From contig JAQMRL010000008.1 in NCBI GenBank assembly GCA_035578175.1, positions 92,182,541 to 92,246,540 of the forward strand: 64,000 nt of DNA, written 5' to 3'. The stretch is from Catonia carolina (lineage: Eukaryota; Arthropoda; Insecta; Hemiptera; Achilidae). Position numbers and translations under genes: made by a program. Shown here piece by piece: positions 1 through 11,600 of this stretch. The first letter of the stretch is position 1. Every line of letters starts with the position of its first letter. A model generated the notes under the pieces. The model was not told the origin of the DNA. It did no database searches and worked only from the letters and a program-made list of their open reading frames with translations.

Positions 1-371
1 GTTACACGTATTATCAAGTAAATAAAATATGCAAGTCAATAAAGACAGTATCACGAGCAATAAAGATATTATAAATAAATTACTTAGAATGGAAAGTTAG
101 CAAAAATATAAAATAAAACATGATAAATCACTAAAACGAAGCTAAATAAAATTAAGCGGTAACGTATGAACAAATATTTAAAACTACAGTATCTGTAAAT
201 GTATATACGAAAAACTTACGACAAAATTATAGCACACATATTAAAAGAATATACAAATGAACACATAACAGAAATATAATACTAACAAATTTTTTTGGGT
301 TAAAAATTTTTCTGTGTATTGTTTAGACCTACATAATATAGAAAAAACCACCAAATACTAAATACATAATT
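1..371. other. AT-rich sequence, nothing recognised
   Basis: Simple AT-rich sequence with short A and T runs. I see no open frame of note, terminal repeat or SINE box. Confidence 0.6.
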
Positions 372-525
372 CTCACCTGATTAAAAAAGTCAGTAGGTTC
401 TTTTTGGTATCATGTATCCATCTTCAGTTGCAATATAAAATATATCTTAAGTATGTATTTATATTTCAACTGACGATAGATACATGATACCCGAAAGGAC
501 CTATTGACTTTTTTAATCAGGTGAG
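372..525. repeat. Long inverted-repeat hairpin (MITE-like)
   Basis: Two 59-base arms, 372-430 and 467-525, are inverted copies matching at 53 of 59 positions around a 36-base AT-rich loop. The arms begin CTCACCTGATTAAAAAAGTC and end GACTTTTTTAATCAGGTGAG. Several mismatches are transitions that would leave G-U pairs in RNA. A foldback MITE is the simplest reading. The fold also resembles a long pre-miRNA hairpin, but nothing here shows transcription. Confidence 0.8.
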
Positions 526-527
526 AG

Positions 528-665
528 TCAACAAAAATGAGGCGGTACCGACACAAACATTTTCATCAAAATCGATCAACCGGAAGAAGTAATTCATTTT
601 TTCACTTCGATAATTTTTCACTTGTGATTTTCTCAAAAACTGATCATACGATTTTTATAAATGGG
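528..665 (+). repeat. Fragment of repeat family Y
   Basis: This matches the part of family Y that follows the TG microsatellite in the copy at 37.3 kb: a block around ATCAAAATCGATCAACCGGAAG, then a TTTTTCACTT block, then GATTTTCTCAAAAAC. It is diverged and lacks the microsatellite and module X. Confidence 0.6.
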
Positions 666-685
666 TAATAATCTGGAATAACCTT

Positions 686-1125
686 TGCTAGGCCGAAGAT
701 CTAAGATGTTATGTCTTTTCTGTGCTACTACATGATGTAGAGTCAAACCTTGGATAAACCCATCACAAGGAAACTGGAGGAATTTGAGATGAAGCTGTAC
801 AGATAAATGTTGCAGGTCTTATGGACTGCTCGGATGCCAAATATAGAGATTCTTAGGAGAATGAAGAAAGACATGGAGTCATTTACAATATCAAGTGTCG
901 GAAGCTTCCCAATATTTTGAATATATCATGTTCACGATATTCATTACTATAAGCCATTCTGGAGGGAAAAATAAATGGAAAGTGTGGACCTGCCAGAAGA
1001 AAGGTGTCGTGGGTTCAAAATCTGAGAACTTGGTTTGGGAAGATCTCAGAAGAGCTATTTCGCAGTCTGACAAAGTGAGAATTGCTATGATGGTCGCCAA
1101 AATTCAGAATCGATAGGCACCTAAA
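686..1125 (+). pseudogene. LINE reverse transcriptase C-terminal relic
   Basis: Frames across this stretch read like the C-terminal end of an RTE-like insect LINE ORF2. There is an LRCYVFSVLL-like segment at about 690, a KLEEFEMKLYR-like segment near 775, RRMKK near 858, and KVRIAMMVAKIQNR ending at a stop at 1114-1116. Several frameshifts and stops separate them, so it is dead. Catalytic RT motifs are absent, consistent with 5' truncation. Assignment rests on remembered family motifs. Confidence 0.7.
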
Positions 1126-1907
1126 GATGAGAAAGTCATCTACTATGTATTGGGTAGTTTTTTCTATATTACATAATACTTACAGAATGATACATTTTTG
1201 AGGCACATGCCTCTTTTTTAGAGGCCGAATTAATTTTACATTCAGCACATGTAGAAGAGATAAATGCCTAGAAAATATTTCATAAAATAAATATTTTATT
1301 TCATTTATATATAATCCGTATTTTCATATTATGCTTGTGCTATAATTTTATCGAGATATCTAAATGTTTATGCAAGTATGTACATAAAAAATTTCTAAGT
1401 TTAATCACTTAAGAAACTTGTAGAATAATTTTATGAAAATTACCACACAGAATAATCAACTGAAAAATATATTCATAAGAAATTACAAACTGAGACACAA
1501 AAATCATGTATAATTAAATTAAAAATGTGTAATATCTCTAAAGTACTCTTGCACAATAATTTATATCGTAATTTACGTAAAACTGCTTAAAGGACCAGTG
1601 TTATTTTCTCATGTGGAGAGAACTACATGTAATAACTACTTAGTTAATAAAAAAAAAAATCTGATTTTTAGATAGAAAAGAAATTGTCAGAATGATGTTT
1701 GATGTCTTCCAAAAGTTGTTAAATTCGTTTTTGAGAAAACATTTATTTTTTTATATTTTTAAGTACCAGCTCGATTAGAAACTTTATTGTGGCAAATCAG
1801 AAAAATTTTAATTAACTGGGATTAAAAGCTTAATTTTTGGGTCAAAGTACACTTTAAAGAAATTTGCCGAAAACTAATTAATAGCAAAAGAAAGTATCTT
1901 TTGAAGT
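1126..1907. other. AT-rich sequence, nothing recognised
   Basis: Includes a short A-run near 1649. I found no coding signal or repeat boundary. Confidence 0.5.
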
Positions 1908-2055
1908 TTATTTAAAGTTGCATCAACAGCTTGGTCATTAAAAATTACTGCAGATTTTAACCTGTTAAAATTTCCAGATCCTACTCAGGATCATGCCTGA
2001 GACCTTCCAATTTGTAGACCAGCTTGCTAACAACTACGCCATGAAAGCGACTAAC
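1908..2055 (-). repeat. tRNA-derived SINE, family U, degenerate
   Basis: On the minus strand a tRNA-like head (degraded A box near 2045, B-box region near 2000) is followed by a body resembling the other U copies: CTGGAAATTTT-like sequence and, at the low end, the inverse of the GTTGATGCAACTT-like tail at about 1917-1932. It is too diverged to show duplications. Confidence 0.5.
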
Positions 2056-2224
2056 AATTCTAAAATTTCACGAAAATTAAAATTTTTAATTTTTTATCAT
2101 TCTATAACAGCGATAAGAAAGTATTCAAATAAAATTTTATTCTTCCAATGGCATCACGAGAAATTTATAAATGTAAAAACCTTAAAATTAGTTTTTTTTT
2201 GTTTTACATGAGATTGTTTTGTAC

Positions 2225-2335
2225 ATGGCACTATTGCAGATGGTGAAGAGTGGTAAGTACATGAAAATGACTGATGAAAACCTGACTTAGAATCAAACCT
2301 AGTACCCATAATCTCACAATTAACCTTCATAAAAA
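2225..2335 (-). repeat. tRNA-derived SINE relic, family V
   Basis: The reverse strand carries a decayed B box (GGTTTGATTCTAA) followed by the body shared with 4440-4540, with CATTTTCATG and CACTCTTCACC blocks. Confidence 0.45.
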
Positions 2336-3256
2336 TATAGAGGTAGTATTTAACTTAGCAGCATCAATAAAACTAAGCATAATTTAAAAAAAATTATAAA
2401 TTAACAATTCAAAAACCCAACCTGACTGCCAATTACGTAATAAACAAATTAAATTATTAATTAAGTACATTACAAAATGATTAACAACATGAAAACAAAA
2501 TAATTTATGAAATCTAAAATGATACTGGCATTCAAAGAAAACTGAAAATGTCACCTTCAGCTATAATAATATTTTCAATAAAAAAAACAAAACATTTAGA
2601 AATAAACACCTACCTATACACTAATTTTAAGGGAGCTAAAAAAATTTACAAAAAAAATATAATGGAATAAACATTTAAAAAAGGATAAAAAAAGAATATT
2701 TAAAAAAGTTAGGTAAAGTCATGCATTTTATGGTGTAGCACATTTAAACTATATACAAAAAGAAAAAAACTTCTTTTTTCTTTTAAAAGTAAATTGAATT
2801 ATCTAAAATGGGAAAATGCAATATCAGTAAATCCCTAATTTTTAATACATGTTAAAATATCCCATAATTTAGAACCCTTTTTTGTAACCCCAATTTTTAG
2901 TGGTCTTTAAGTAATAATTGAATATTTCTTAAAGATCACTAATTATAATTAAAAGTAATTTTATGAACTATGAACATATATAAATATACCTGAATACATA
3001 ATTTATTTAAATTGTTTATTAATAATAATGTTTGAATAAGTTTTTCGGCTTTTTGTTATAGGGAACTGTACAGAGTTGACAATTACTCGGCTCGTTTGCT
3101 GAGTCTTTCTAGAGAATTTATATTTGTGTGTACTTAAACATTCAAACCTAACGGTGTATTATTATTTAAGATTTCACTCGTAAATTCATGAATGGCTCAC
3201 AAAAGGAACCAATGAAATTTTAACATGTATGGTTGTGAGTTAAAGTCAAAACTCAT
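2336..3256. other. AT-rich sequence, nothing recognised
   Basis: Long A- and T-rich runs. Short open frames here have no recognisable composition or motif. Confidence 0.5.
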
Positions 3257-4384
3257 AGGGGAAGATCGGGTTGTATCGGACAAGAGGTATTTCTGGCTCT
3301 TGCCTTATATATATCAGCACCAAACATTACCTCTGGTTTAAGCGAGGTAATAGTTTTTTTTAAGGTTATACAAGCTATATTAGATTGTGTCGTTCCTGTG
3401 TGTAGAAGTAACCAAGTTTTTTGTGTTTTGGAAATGTTTATGCACAAAGATAAGTTTAGAGTGGTGTATCGTGGTTGAATGTAGGTACGATCACTTTATA
3501 ATTGTATTGGTAACAACATGGAGCCTTATTCTTTGTGTTTTACGTTTTAACTCCTATTATGCCTGCGTAGTAGATAGTTGACAACCGAATTTCCGTAGCG
3601 TGTCAGTTGGGTTATATTGGACCGATGGCTGAAGGGTTTAATTGGACACACTGTAGAGGGTCATATATAGAAAATAATTGTAAAAATAAATGTCAAGTTG
3701 AACTTCCAATAAAACAAACTCTTGGGAAAAGGTCTATAGTAGCTCCAGATAAAGAGATTGGTGGAATTAAAAAAGTGAAGAATCATCCAGCAAAGACTGG
3801 ATCACTGGACAAAAATGTCCAGAAAAAACTTAAATTTGATGAAAGAACGACAGGAGAAGACCTAATGACTTACTACATCAAATGAAACATTTGAAGAGGT
3901 CTGGGTTCTGTGTTGGGTGTGCAATGGGTAGGCCCATGAGATTGGTTGTGCTGGACTTAATGCACACAATTTTTATCATGAATGTGACATCTGTCAACCA
4001 AAAACAGACTGAACATTTTGTTAAAAAATTAACTAAATATTTGCGTTCATTAAGTTTTCAATATAGTTTGGTATCTAATAGTTTCCACTTAAATATAACA
4101 AACCTTGTAAATAAAAACTAATCAGGTATTAAACATGTGTAATTTTTGAAAAATTATCTATGTCTGACATAACCCAACAATTTTTTTTTTATATGGGGAA
4201 AAGTAAGGTTTTTATATTGTACCTAAAAACGGTAAAACGTTTCACTCTATGGTTAATTGCTTTTAACTATGTTTGGACAACATATCTAAATACGTCTTGG
4301 TGGATAGATTGGTCATTTTGGGCTGTAAACAAATTCATAAATAGCGGAAAAGCTTAACTGTCCAATATAACTTGACCTTTCCAT
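3257..4384 (+). mobile_element. pogo/Tigger-like DNA transposon, decayed
   Basis: Imperfect terminal inverted repeats bound this element. The left end runs ATAGGGGAAGATCGGGTTG and continues to TATCGGACA. The right end, read on the minus strand, is TATGGAAAGGTCAAGTTATA continuing to TTGGACA. TA-like dinucleotides flank both ends, as expected for Tc1/mariner/pogo insertions. At about 1.13 kb it is shorter than an autonomous pogo-like element, and only the C-terminal part of a transposase is discernible inside. Confidence 0.65.
3607..4015 (+). pseudogene. pogo-like transposase C-terminal relic with zinc-binding motif
   Basis: An open stretch rich in Lys and polar residues (3607-3885) leads, after a frameshift, into a cysteine-rich tail read from 3890. 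The tail has Trp, Cys-x2-Cys, a stop at 3929-3931, His-Glu, Cys-Ala-Gly, then His-Glu-Cys-x2-Cys. Pogo/Tigger transposases commonly end in such a Cys/His zinc-binding segment. The stop codon TAG stands where those proteins usually have Trp. The frameshift and stop make it inactive. The catalytic DDE core is not present. Confidence 0.6.
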
Positions 4385-4439
4385 AATCAAAAGGAGAAAT
4401 TTCTTTTCAGTTTTACTTCTGACTGTTATGCACACATAG

Positions 4440-4540
4440 GTGAAGAGTGATAGATGAAAATGAGTGATAAAAAATGGTATATCTGACCAGGAATCGAACT
4501 CAGGACTCCTGGCATAGAAGACAAGTATGAGCTTCTTAAA
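4440..4540 (-). repeat. tRNA-derived SINE, family V
   Basis: The reverse strand shows a B box (GAGTTCGATTCC) followed by GGTCAGATATACC, CACTCATTTTCATC and CACTCTTCACC blocks shared with the copies at 2.2, 23.1 and 46.5 kb. The A-box half is poor. Confidence 0.6.
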
Positions 4541-4725
4541 CTTATTTTCAATGGAAAAATGAAGGGTAGATTCAGACCTGAACGAAGAGGATGATTAAAA
4601 ACCAATTGAGACTAGACAAATTATGAGTACACTCACTCTTCTGAGGATAGTTCATGACAAAAAACAATTGATCAGAATATTGTAACTATTCTTCGATGTT
4701 GGGGACTCTAGGAAGAAGTTAACAT
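4541..4725 (+). pseudogene. LINE ORF2 C-terminal relic
   Basis: Frames read a NGKMKGRFRPERRG-like segment and later NIVTILRCWGL. This resembles the GKxxGKRxPGRR and NLRxWG motifs near the end of RTE-like LINE ORF2 proteins. It is broken by stops. Only the terminal ~60 codons survive. Confidence 0.5.
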
Positions 4726-5111
4726 CTATGACCATACACATTTTTAATAATTTTACACGAAGACTTGTTTAGTGAGTGACGAATACAATAAATGACTTTT
4801 AAACCAAAGACTTCAATTCAATTCTTGGCGAAGTACTCTAAAAATTTCAAACTATTCTGTAAAACCACAAGTGATCTCAGATGTAGAAAACTTTAAAAAC
4901 ACAGGGATACACATGAAAAGTGTAAAAACATTGTTTTAATTACCTAAAATTACTTTAAAAGAAAGTCTTTCAAAAAAATATTTTGGTGAACTGATATTTT
5001 AAATATCTACCTGTACGTTTAAAGATTATTTAAACATATACTCTATTAAATTCATAGAACACCAAACACTAAATAAAGTTTTTTGTTTTCATAATACGAT
5101 AATTTTTTTTA
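4726..5111. other. AT-rich sequence, nothing recognised
   Basis: No coding or repeat signal seen. Confidence 0.5.
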
Positions 5112-5490
5112 TTGATGGCAGTTTTTAAAATTGTTATCAATAATTTTCCTTTTTCTGTCCATCACAACCAAATGTTACTACAAATGGTTTTCAGATTCAT
5201 AATCTACACAAAAAGTTAATGGGCCTAAATTGGGTTTGAATTTCTGGTTTTGACTGGAAGTCAAGAAATCACAGTCTGAATTTAGAAACAAAAAAAAGTG
5301 TTATTCGTTCCTCTTAAAGAGAACATAAAGAAATCATTTGAAGTTCCAGTTTTGACTGTAAGATAAGAAATCAAAGTCGGTATTTGGAAATAAAAATAGT
5401 GTCATTCAATTCTTCTTAAAGAGTAGATACAGAAATCACCAATGGTTTTTGCCTTAGGTAAGCCTTTTTAAAAATTGCCACCAGCCATTA
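5112..5490 (-). repeat. Repeat family R, short copy
   Basis: The ends are inverted: TGATGGCAGTTTTTAAAATT at the left, and AAAAATTGCCACCAGC at the right, which is GCTGGTGGCAATTTTT on the other strand. The interior carries two related units containing a TCTTAAAGAG block and a GTCAAGAAATCA or GATAAGAAATCA block. These match inverted units in the copies at 32.1 and 55.7 kb. No open frame. Confidence 0.65.
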
Positions 5491-6239
5491 AGATATCTCA
5501 TGAAAGAGATTTTTTTACACTACTTTAAATTTAAGTTATTTCAAACTTTATAAATTGTTACCTATAGTAACTTAATTAAATAAAATGTGCATAATACATA
5601 ATACTAAGGAAGGATGGGAACAATTTTAATTTAATTGATTTATAAATGCTTTATTTTATTGGATTGTGTAGAGGGTAATCTAATGGATTATTGGTACATC
5701 AAAATTTTTTACATAGATATATCCTAAAATATAATATTTACATCAAATTTCAGTTTCCTACATTTACAAATTTAAAAACCAGAATTTACTGCCAACGATT
5801 ACTTAAAAAATTTCATAAATCATACATGTATTTTACAAATGATAGGATTCAGTATAGTAAAAGGGAGTTGTTAACTACAAAAGATGTTATTTTAAATAAA
5901 TAAAAATTTAATTTTAAATAAACTATATATCCAGGTACGTGATACTTAACTGCTAACAAGCACAAATTGAAAAAAATTGATATTAGTAACATCAAAATTA
6001 TATTACAATAAAAATACATTTAGAAGTATTAAAATTAAACATAACTTTCGAGTTTATTTTAGATTTAAAATAAATTTTAAAATTTTATTATATTTATATT
6101 CTTATCTTTTTAAATATTAAAGTTTATATGTTTAATATGAACCTAAATGATAACGTTTTAAAGTTTATGTAGTACAAAAATATTTGAATAATTAAACAAT
6201 CTAGTTATTAAATAAATTTTTATTAACATTTTTAAAGGT
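5491..6239. other. AT-rich sequence, nothing recognised
   Basis: The 70-codon open frame inside (5691-5903) has the composition of random AT-rich DNA, and I do not regard it as a gene. Confidence 0.5.
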
Positions 6240-6410
6240 TATTTTTAAAGTCACATCAACATTTTGGTGATTAGTGACAACTGTGGGTAATGGAACTGAT
6301 TTGGGTTTTAACTCTTAGTAATCATTTCCAGACTAGCTAGGAATTGAACCCAGGACTTTCCACTTTTAGACTAGGGTGTTAACCACTATGCTATGAAGGT
6401 AGTATTTTTA
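6240..6410 (-). repeat. tRNA-derived SINE, family U
   Basis: Minus-strand head with an A-box-like TAGCATAGTGGTTAAC and a B box (GGGTTCAATTCC) at about 6340-6352, then a CTGGAAATG block and a tail near 6245-6260 matching other U copies. Confidence 0.65.
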
Positions 6411-6747
6411 ATAGTTTAATTTCGGTCAATTTGTAAAAAAAGCCAATAAAAAACTATAAATGTTATTAATATAATTATTAATACAGTTAACTCGCAATTA
6501 TCCAAGATCATTTACTTTTAGACTAATCCTGATCCTACTTTCAACACAATATAGAAATCCACAAAAACTGAAAGGAATTTCTATATGGGGTTGACTCCCC
6601 CTGGGCTCTTCAATTGTTTTCACCATTTAAAATTTATATTCTTACACTATCAAGGCCATCTTTTAATAAAACCAGCACAATAATGAGGTTCCCGACAGCA
6701 ACGACTGGGTAAACCAGATAGAATATGAAAAGAAATTATATATACTA
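6411..6747. other. Mostly unassigned; possible lone pogo end near 6487
   Basis: ACAGTTAACTCGCAATTATC near 6485 resembles a pogo/Tigger terminal repeat, but no partner end is visible. The rest is unassigned. Confidence 0.3.
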
Positions 6748-7230
6748 AGGGGTGTTTCAAAAAGGATACCCCTAATATTAAGAACGTAGAAGTAACGCAT
6801 ATGTAAATTTCATGGCTCATTACATGTCAACTGGCAACAGTGTATTCAAGATTAATAACTTTTAACAACTGAAATGTCATTGTTATGCACCATTGCTACT
6901 CCAGCATCCATTTGTTTATATTGTGTGAACAATATAATTTTCTTGTGGGGGTATTAAAAAGTGTCATATTTAAGAACAAAATCCTCATACACTTGACAAA
7001 TTGGAGGGAAACACTGAACGTGAAATTTCTCACACTGATGAGCAAACATTACAAAAAATGGCTACAAATGTTACGAAACATGTATGAACCTGCTTCAGGT
7101 CACTCATTGAATTATTTTCAAAATCTTTTATAAGGGCGGATAAGATTATATTAGATATTTTATTGATTTAATATTTTTAAACTACATTCATGTCATTTAA
7201 AACGAGTTTTGTCATTTTTAAAACACCCTG
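6748..7230 (+). mobile_element. Mariner-superfamily deletion derivative
   Basis: Left end AGGGGTGTTTCAAAAAGGAT and right end (minus strand) CAGGGTGTTTTAAAAATGAC form inverted repeats, each next to TA or a close variant. The ~480-bp interior retains only a piece of transposase. Ends of the form GGGTGTTTCAAAAA are common in Tc1/mariner-related insect elements. Confidence 0.6.
7010..7133 (+). pseudogene. Transposase C-terminal remnant
   Basis: The last ~40 codons of the open frame ending at 7133 read KKWLQMLRNMYEPASGHSLN then YFQNLL. This resembles the end of insect mariner-related transposases, whose last residues are often GGHFxxLL. It lies just inside the 3' terminal repeat, as expected. Confidence 0.45.
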
Positions 7231-8469
7231 TACAAAACATCCAAATATGAAAGTACAACTGGTGGCCTCACATTAGAGAAAATGCTAGAAGAACCATTGC
7301 AATCGAGAATATGGTAGTATGGACCAGGTGGTCAAAGGAATGGAGAATGGCCTTTGTGAAGATGGGTGCCGAGAATTCATGAGGATGGAGTCTATCCACG
7401 AGTTGAAAAAGAAAAAGAAGATTCCTGGTTGCACGGAAAAATGAGAACAAGCTAATTTCGGATAATTTGCGAAAATGAATAATAAACAATATAGAGTAGT
7501 AATTTTATTCTTTTTTGGAAAAATTCTTTTGTCAATTTTCATTATCATTTTTTTGGCGACTACAATATTCAAGTCTTCTATAAAAATTGTTTGTACCCAT
7601 TTCATTAGTTTAGTTGATTTTTTTAGAATTCAATTATTTCTTTCCTTTCTATAATTAAAAGTAATCTTTTTGTTTTGCTAAAAAAGTATTTTTTTATTAT
7701 TTTGGGCAACCATGAGTTAACTGTAACAATAAATTAATAAATATTAATGTTATGTTTTTTTTAAATCAGGAAATTTCATCTAATAAATTGAAATCACGCA
7801 TAAATATATTACAAGTAAAATACAAATTATACAAATAATTTTATGTTTTCTTTACAAAAAATATTACACAGATATTTAAATCATTATAAAAAAACAAATA
7901 TCTGTTATTAAAAACAGTAGTAGTATTTATAATAAAAAAAATAATAGTAAAACAAAAATGAGTACATAAAAAAGTTCTGATAAAGAAACTTGAAAACAAA
8001 AAAACCATCTGAAACAATAAGGAGAGAGAGAGAAAGATATGAAGAGTACACAGTATTTCTTGTACAACTGTACATATGATAGAAAAGAAAGATTCCTGGT
8101 AGTCTATCTGCAAGATTAATAGAAAATTGTGATAGCCTAAAAGACAAACAAGATGTAAGATGACAAAATAGAAGAGTGTAGACTGATAAAAGAAAATAGA
8201 GAGAGTTGTATAAAGGTAGTCAGGTGTTATAGCAGAATTTACAAGGATCACAGAACATCTTGTTACCATTTCCCTCTGTTAACTAGAACAATACACCTTG
8301 TTCTCCTCATCTAAATAAGAAAATCTACCTTCTACCTCGGGACCATCCAACTTAAATCAGATATATTTTAATACATAGATTTTTGTATTATATAATTCAT
8401 ATATAAATATTAACTACAGTTTATTACATTTTATGAACACTAGTGTACACAGAGTGATTCAAATACACA
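7231..8469. other. No recognised feature
   Basis: 7235-7480 is somewhat less AT-rich but matches nothing I know. The long minus-strand frames at 7841-8269 are Phe/Leu/Tyr-rich, as expected when poly-A-rich DNA is read backwards. Confidence 0.45.
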
Positions 8470-9290
8470 AATCAACGTGTTATAAGAACAGGCAGAAAAA
8501 CCAGGACTACAGATCATTTCAAAAAAACTAAATACATAATGAACATTAAAACAGTCCCGTGTCACTTAAAGACACAATATGAAAATTCTGGAAAAGTTAA
8601 TAGCTTCAAGTACCTCACGGAGATAATACAATTTGAAGATCATTGGAAAGGAAGCGAACAACAACAGACGAGGAAAGATGGCCGGTGGACTTCGAGGAAC
8701 TCACCACTTGTATAAGAAGAAAGCAATCTCAAGAGAACCCTGGATTAGGCTTTATAACACTGTGTGAAAACCTGCATGGCTGTATGCAATTGAGTGCTTT
8801 AGAATGACCAGGAAAGCTGGTCGAAGAGCAGCAGAGTAATTTGAGAGAGAGAGAGAGAGAGAGATCCTCTGCAAGTAAATCAGTCTGAAAATAGTAGACG
8901 GACAATATAGGTTACAAGATGAACTCTACAAGGAAAATGAACGATTAGAAAAAGAAGACTAATTTTATGGACACCAGTATAAAATGGATGACAAATGGTT
9001 GGTAAAACAAATTTATAGACACTAAATAACAGACCTACAGTGTCGGATAAATATTTCAAAGAAGTCACAAAGGATATTGAGAAAACCGGAATAAACTTAT
9101 AAAACTTAATGAATTGAACCAAATTTAGACAACTAATTACGGACTTTAAGGGCTTCCATAAAGAGCTATAACAGAACAATGGGTGGACAGAAGAAAGGTT
9201 ACAGTGAACGAATGTGGGCTGCAAAATGAGCTTTCAGAAACGTCTTAAATCACCTCAAAATTTGTAATATTGGCCCTACGCGAAGAATAA
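8470..9290 (+). pseudogene. RTE-like LINE relic: RT thumb to 3' end
   Basis: The stretch reads like the region after the RT palm: a KTEYM-like segment near 8525, KVNSFKYLTEII from about 8593, and then the C-terminal block VSDKYFKEVTKDIEKTGI near 9042-9095. The end, with QLITDFKGFH and Lys-rich segments, matches the copies at 18.2 kb (inverted) and 62.0 kb. Many stops and frameshifts. A GA microsatellite lies inside at 8843-8863. Only the 3' half of the LINE is present. Confidence 0.7.
8843..8863. repeat. GA dinucleotide microsatellite
   Basis: About ten GA units within the decayed LINE. It disrupts the ancestral reading frame. Confidence 0.9.
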
Positions 9291-10111
9291 AAACAGACTG
9301 ATTTACAAAGTTTTACCAGTGTTTTCAAAGGGCATTCTGTAGGTCAAAAGAAATAAAAAAACTTCATATAAACATATTTCCTAAATATGTTCATTAATGA
9401 GTTATGATTCCCGTAATACATGAACCAGATTTCAACTCCACCAGTTTAATGAAATCTTACCGAAATTTCTGGATTCCAAATATAGGATTGAATAACTATA
9501 GTGATTTTAGACTATTGTAGAAAAATTTGATAAAATAGTTGATTCTAGATTATATGAATTCACACGAAAAAGAGAAATACAAATGTTACAGGTAAAATAG
9601 GCAACAAAAAAGTCGCATGTCCCCAATATTTTAAAATAAATCAAACTTTTTTCTTCTTTTAATTATGGTAAATGGTCAGGTTTAAGATCCATTGAGTATA
9701 TATACAGTATTAAATAGAAAATATAAAGAAAAAAAATACAAAAAGAACAATGGAAAGAATACTCCAGGTATAAAATAACAAAAAAAAAAATCAATATTTT
9801 TACGAGAATTGTGTCCAATAAAAAAAAATGTTTATACTAAAAAACAGATTAAATAATTTTCTTATCTTTAGTTAATTAAAAACTGGTGTTATTAAAAAAT
9901 CACCTAATTTCATTAAATTTTAGATACCGACATTTAGATAAATGTAATAAATTTTATTTTATTAAAAATTATGTGTCAATTTCAAAGCCAGGCAACTCAA
10001 ATTCAATGTTTTTAACACCAAAAATTTTTAGTAACAAACAAAATTAATTTTGGTTTTTTTCTGATATGAAGAAGTTTCTTGAAATATATTTTTTGTTTAT
10101 TTAATCATATG
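9291..10111. other. AT-rich sequence, nothing recognised
   Basis: A- and T-rich with homopolymer runs and no motif I can assign. Confidence 0.5.
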
Positions 10112-10460
10112 TTTGTCTCAGGCAGGTGGAATGTTAGATATTTAACATGAACTCTATGTTCTAGGGTTAAAAAAGATTTTTCTTCTCACACGATTAGAGA
10201 ATTAAATGGCTGAAGTTAAGAGAACAGAACAGGTAGAGGTGTAAGTGATAGTAATCAGAGTTATCTCCTCTGAAAATAAAAAAAAAATTCATTGCACAGC
10301 CAAGAACCTTGTCATGTAGTGAGGCTCTCATCAAGAGAATAAACAATACATGCTTTTCAGAATTTTGCATACAGAAATGAGGGAGGGCATGACAGACCAA
10401 CTTATTCCTTGGTTCACGAAGTTAAACCAGCCTTTCGGGTGCTGGCTTAAACAACAAACC
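10112..10460 (+). repeat. Retroposon family S, old copy
   Basis: A diverged S copy: the CAGGCAGGTGGA start at about 10118, the GAGGTGTAAGTGATAGTAATCA and TTATCTCCTCTGA blocks in the middle, and an ACCAGCCTTTCGG stem-loop followed by AACAACAAAC at the end. The central 130 bp is rearranged. Confidence 0.7.
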
Positions 10461-10697
10461 AAAGATATGTCATTACTGTCATAATTGATAACCAAATTTA
10501 AACTGAATGGGATATTTATCAATCCGAGAAAACTTTTCAAAAGATGTCACAATAATATTTTAGAAATTTTAAAAGAAATGACATGATGTCTGGGTAGAGG
10601 TTCTCCGAGAATACAATACCAACAATTTCAAGACTGATTAATTATCACAGAAAAGAATTAGAATTAATAACAAAAAATTGATGTAGACTATAAAATA

Positions 10698-10824
10698 TTT
10701 TTTTAAATATCACATCACTGGTTTGGTCAATTACGAAACATATTGGTATTAACATGTTAACATTTTTAATACTAGTTGAGAATAAAACCTGGTATCTTCA
10801 GTTTTGCATGCTAACACTTAAACC
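10698..10824 (-). repeat. SINE family U relic
   Basis: The minus strand shows TTAGCATGC and ACCAGGTTTTATTC (decayed A and B boxes) followed by the U body. It abuts the T-family SINE on its right. Confidence 0.4.
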
Positions 10825-11006
10825 ATTTTTTTTTTCTTTTTTTTTGGTTTAATGTCCGACTGTTCTGCAATAACTGCTAATGGAGACGGTGAAGGATGAA
10901 AATAATTTTTTGTAACTTATGAAAATATGCCGTGCCTGAATGGGATTCGAACCCAAGACTACATGATGAGCGGCGAGCACGTTACCAACTACGCCAATGT
11001 GGCCGG
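10825..11006 (-). repeat. tRNA-derived SINE, family T, near full length
   Basis: On the minus strand it starts GCCGGCCACATTGGCGTAGT, with an A box there and the B box GGGTTCGAATCCCA near 10945. The body CACCGTCTCCATTAGCAGTT follows, then GACATTAAACC and an A-rich tail. The same organisation appears in the copy at 52058-52242. Confidence 0.8.
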
Positions 11007-11600
11007 CTAGGAGTAAAAGTTCTCTTTTTTATAAAGTATAACCGTACAAAAGAGGTTTAAAAACTATACTAGGGCTTAGACCAACAAATTTTATAAAATT
11101 TTAGTTAGTTTGTTCAACAAACCAAAGCACTAAAGAATATACTTGCAGATTATTTCTTACAAAACGTCGGGTTTATTGAACATGAAAAAATACAAAATAC
11201 TCACAGTGTAAAATGGAATTTAGACTGGGATAAGGAAATCACATTTTTGACAACACAAGGATGTAATAAAATTCTGTTTTTATTTTTTCCCACCAGGTAA
11301 TCATCTCTGAATATTACACTGTATTTAAAAGTAATTTTATAAAAGTTGGCAAAATATTAAAAGAAAGGGAATTTAAATAATCCAGAGTTAACGGTAACTT
11401 TCATCTTCTTACGATCAAGAGTTTAAACTGATTACTGATGTTACCAGAAATAGGTTAGGAATGTTTTTAAAACAAACCATTGAAAGAGTTGGTAGGCTTA
11501 TGAAATTAATTTTTTTAATAAATATAAGTAAAAATACGTATATAATAATAATAATCCAGTACACAAATAATATAATAATTGTGTAGTAATATATATTTAC
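11007..11600. other. Putative intron flank of the exon candidate
   Basis: AT-rich with no repeat recognised. It begins directly after the splice donor of the candidate exon on the minus strand. Confidence 0.35.

Noticed and set aside
7841..8269. 142-codon minus-strand frame rich in Phe, Leu and Tyr
   Set aside because: It is the reverse reading of A/T-rich DNA, with no start context, motif or neighbouring exon.
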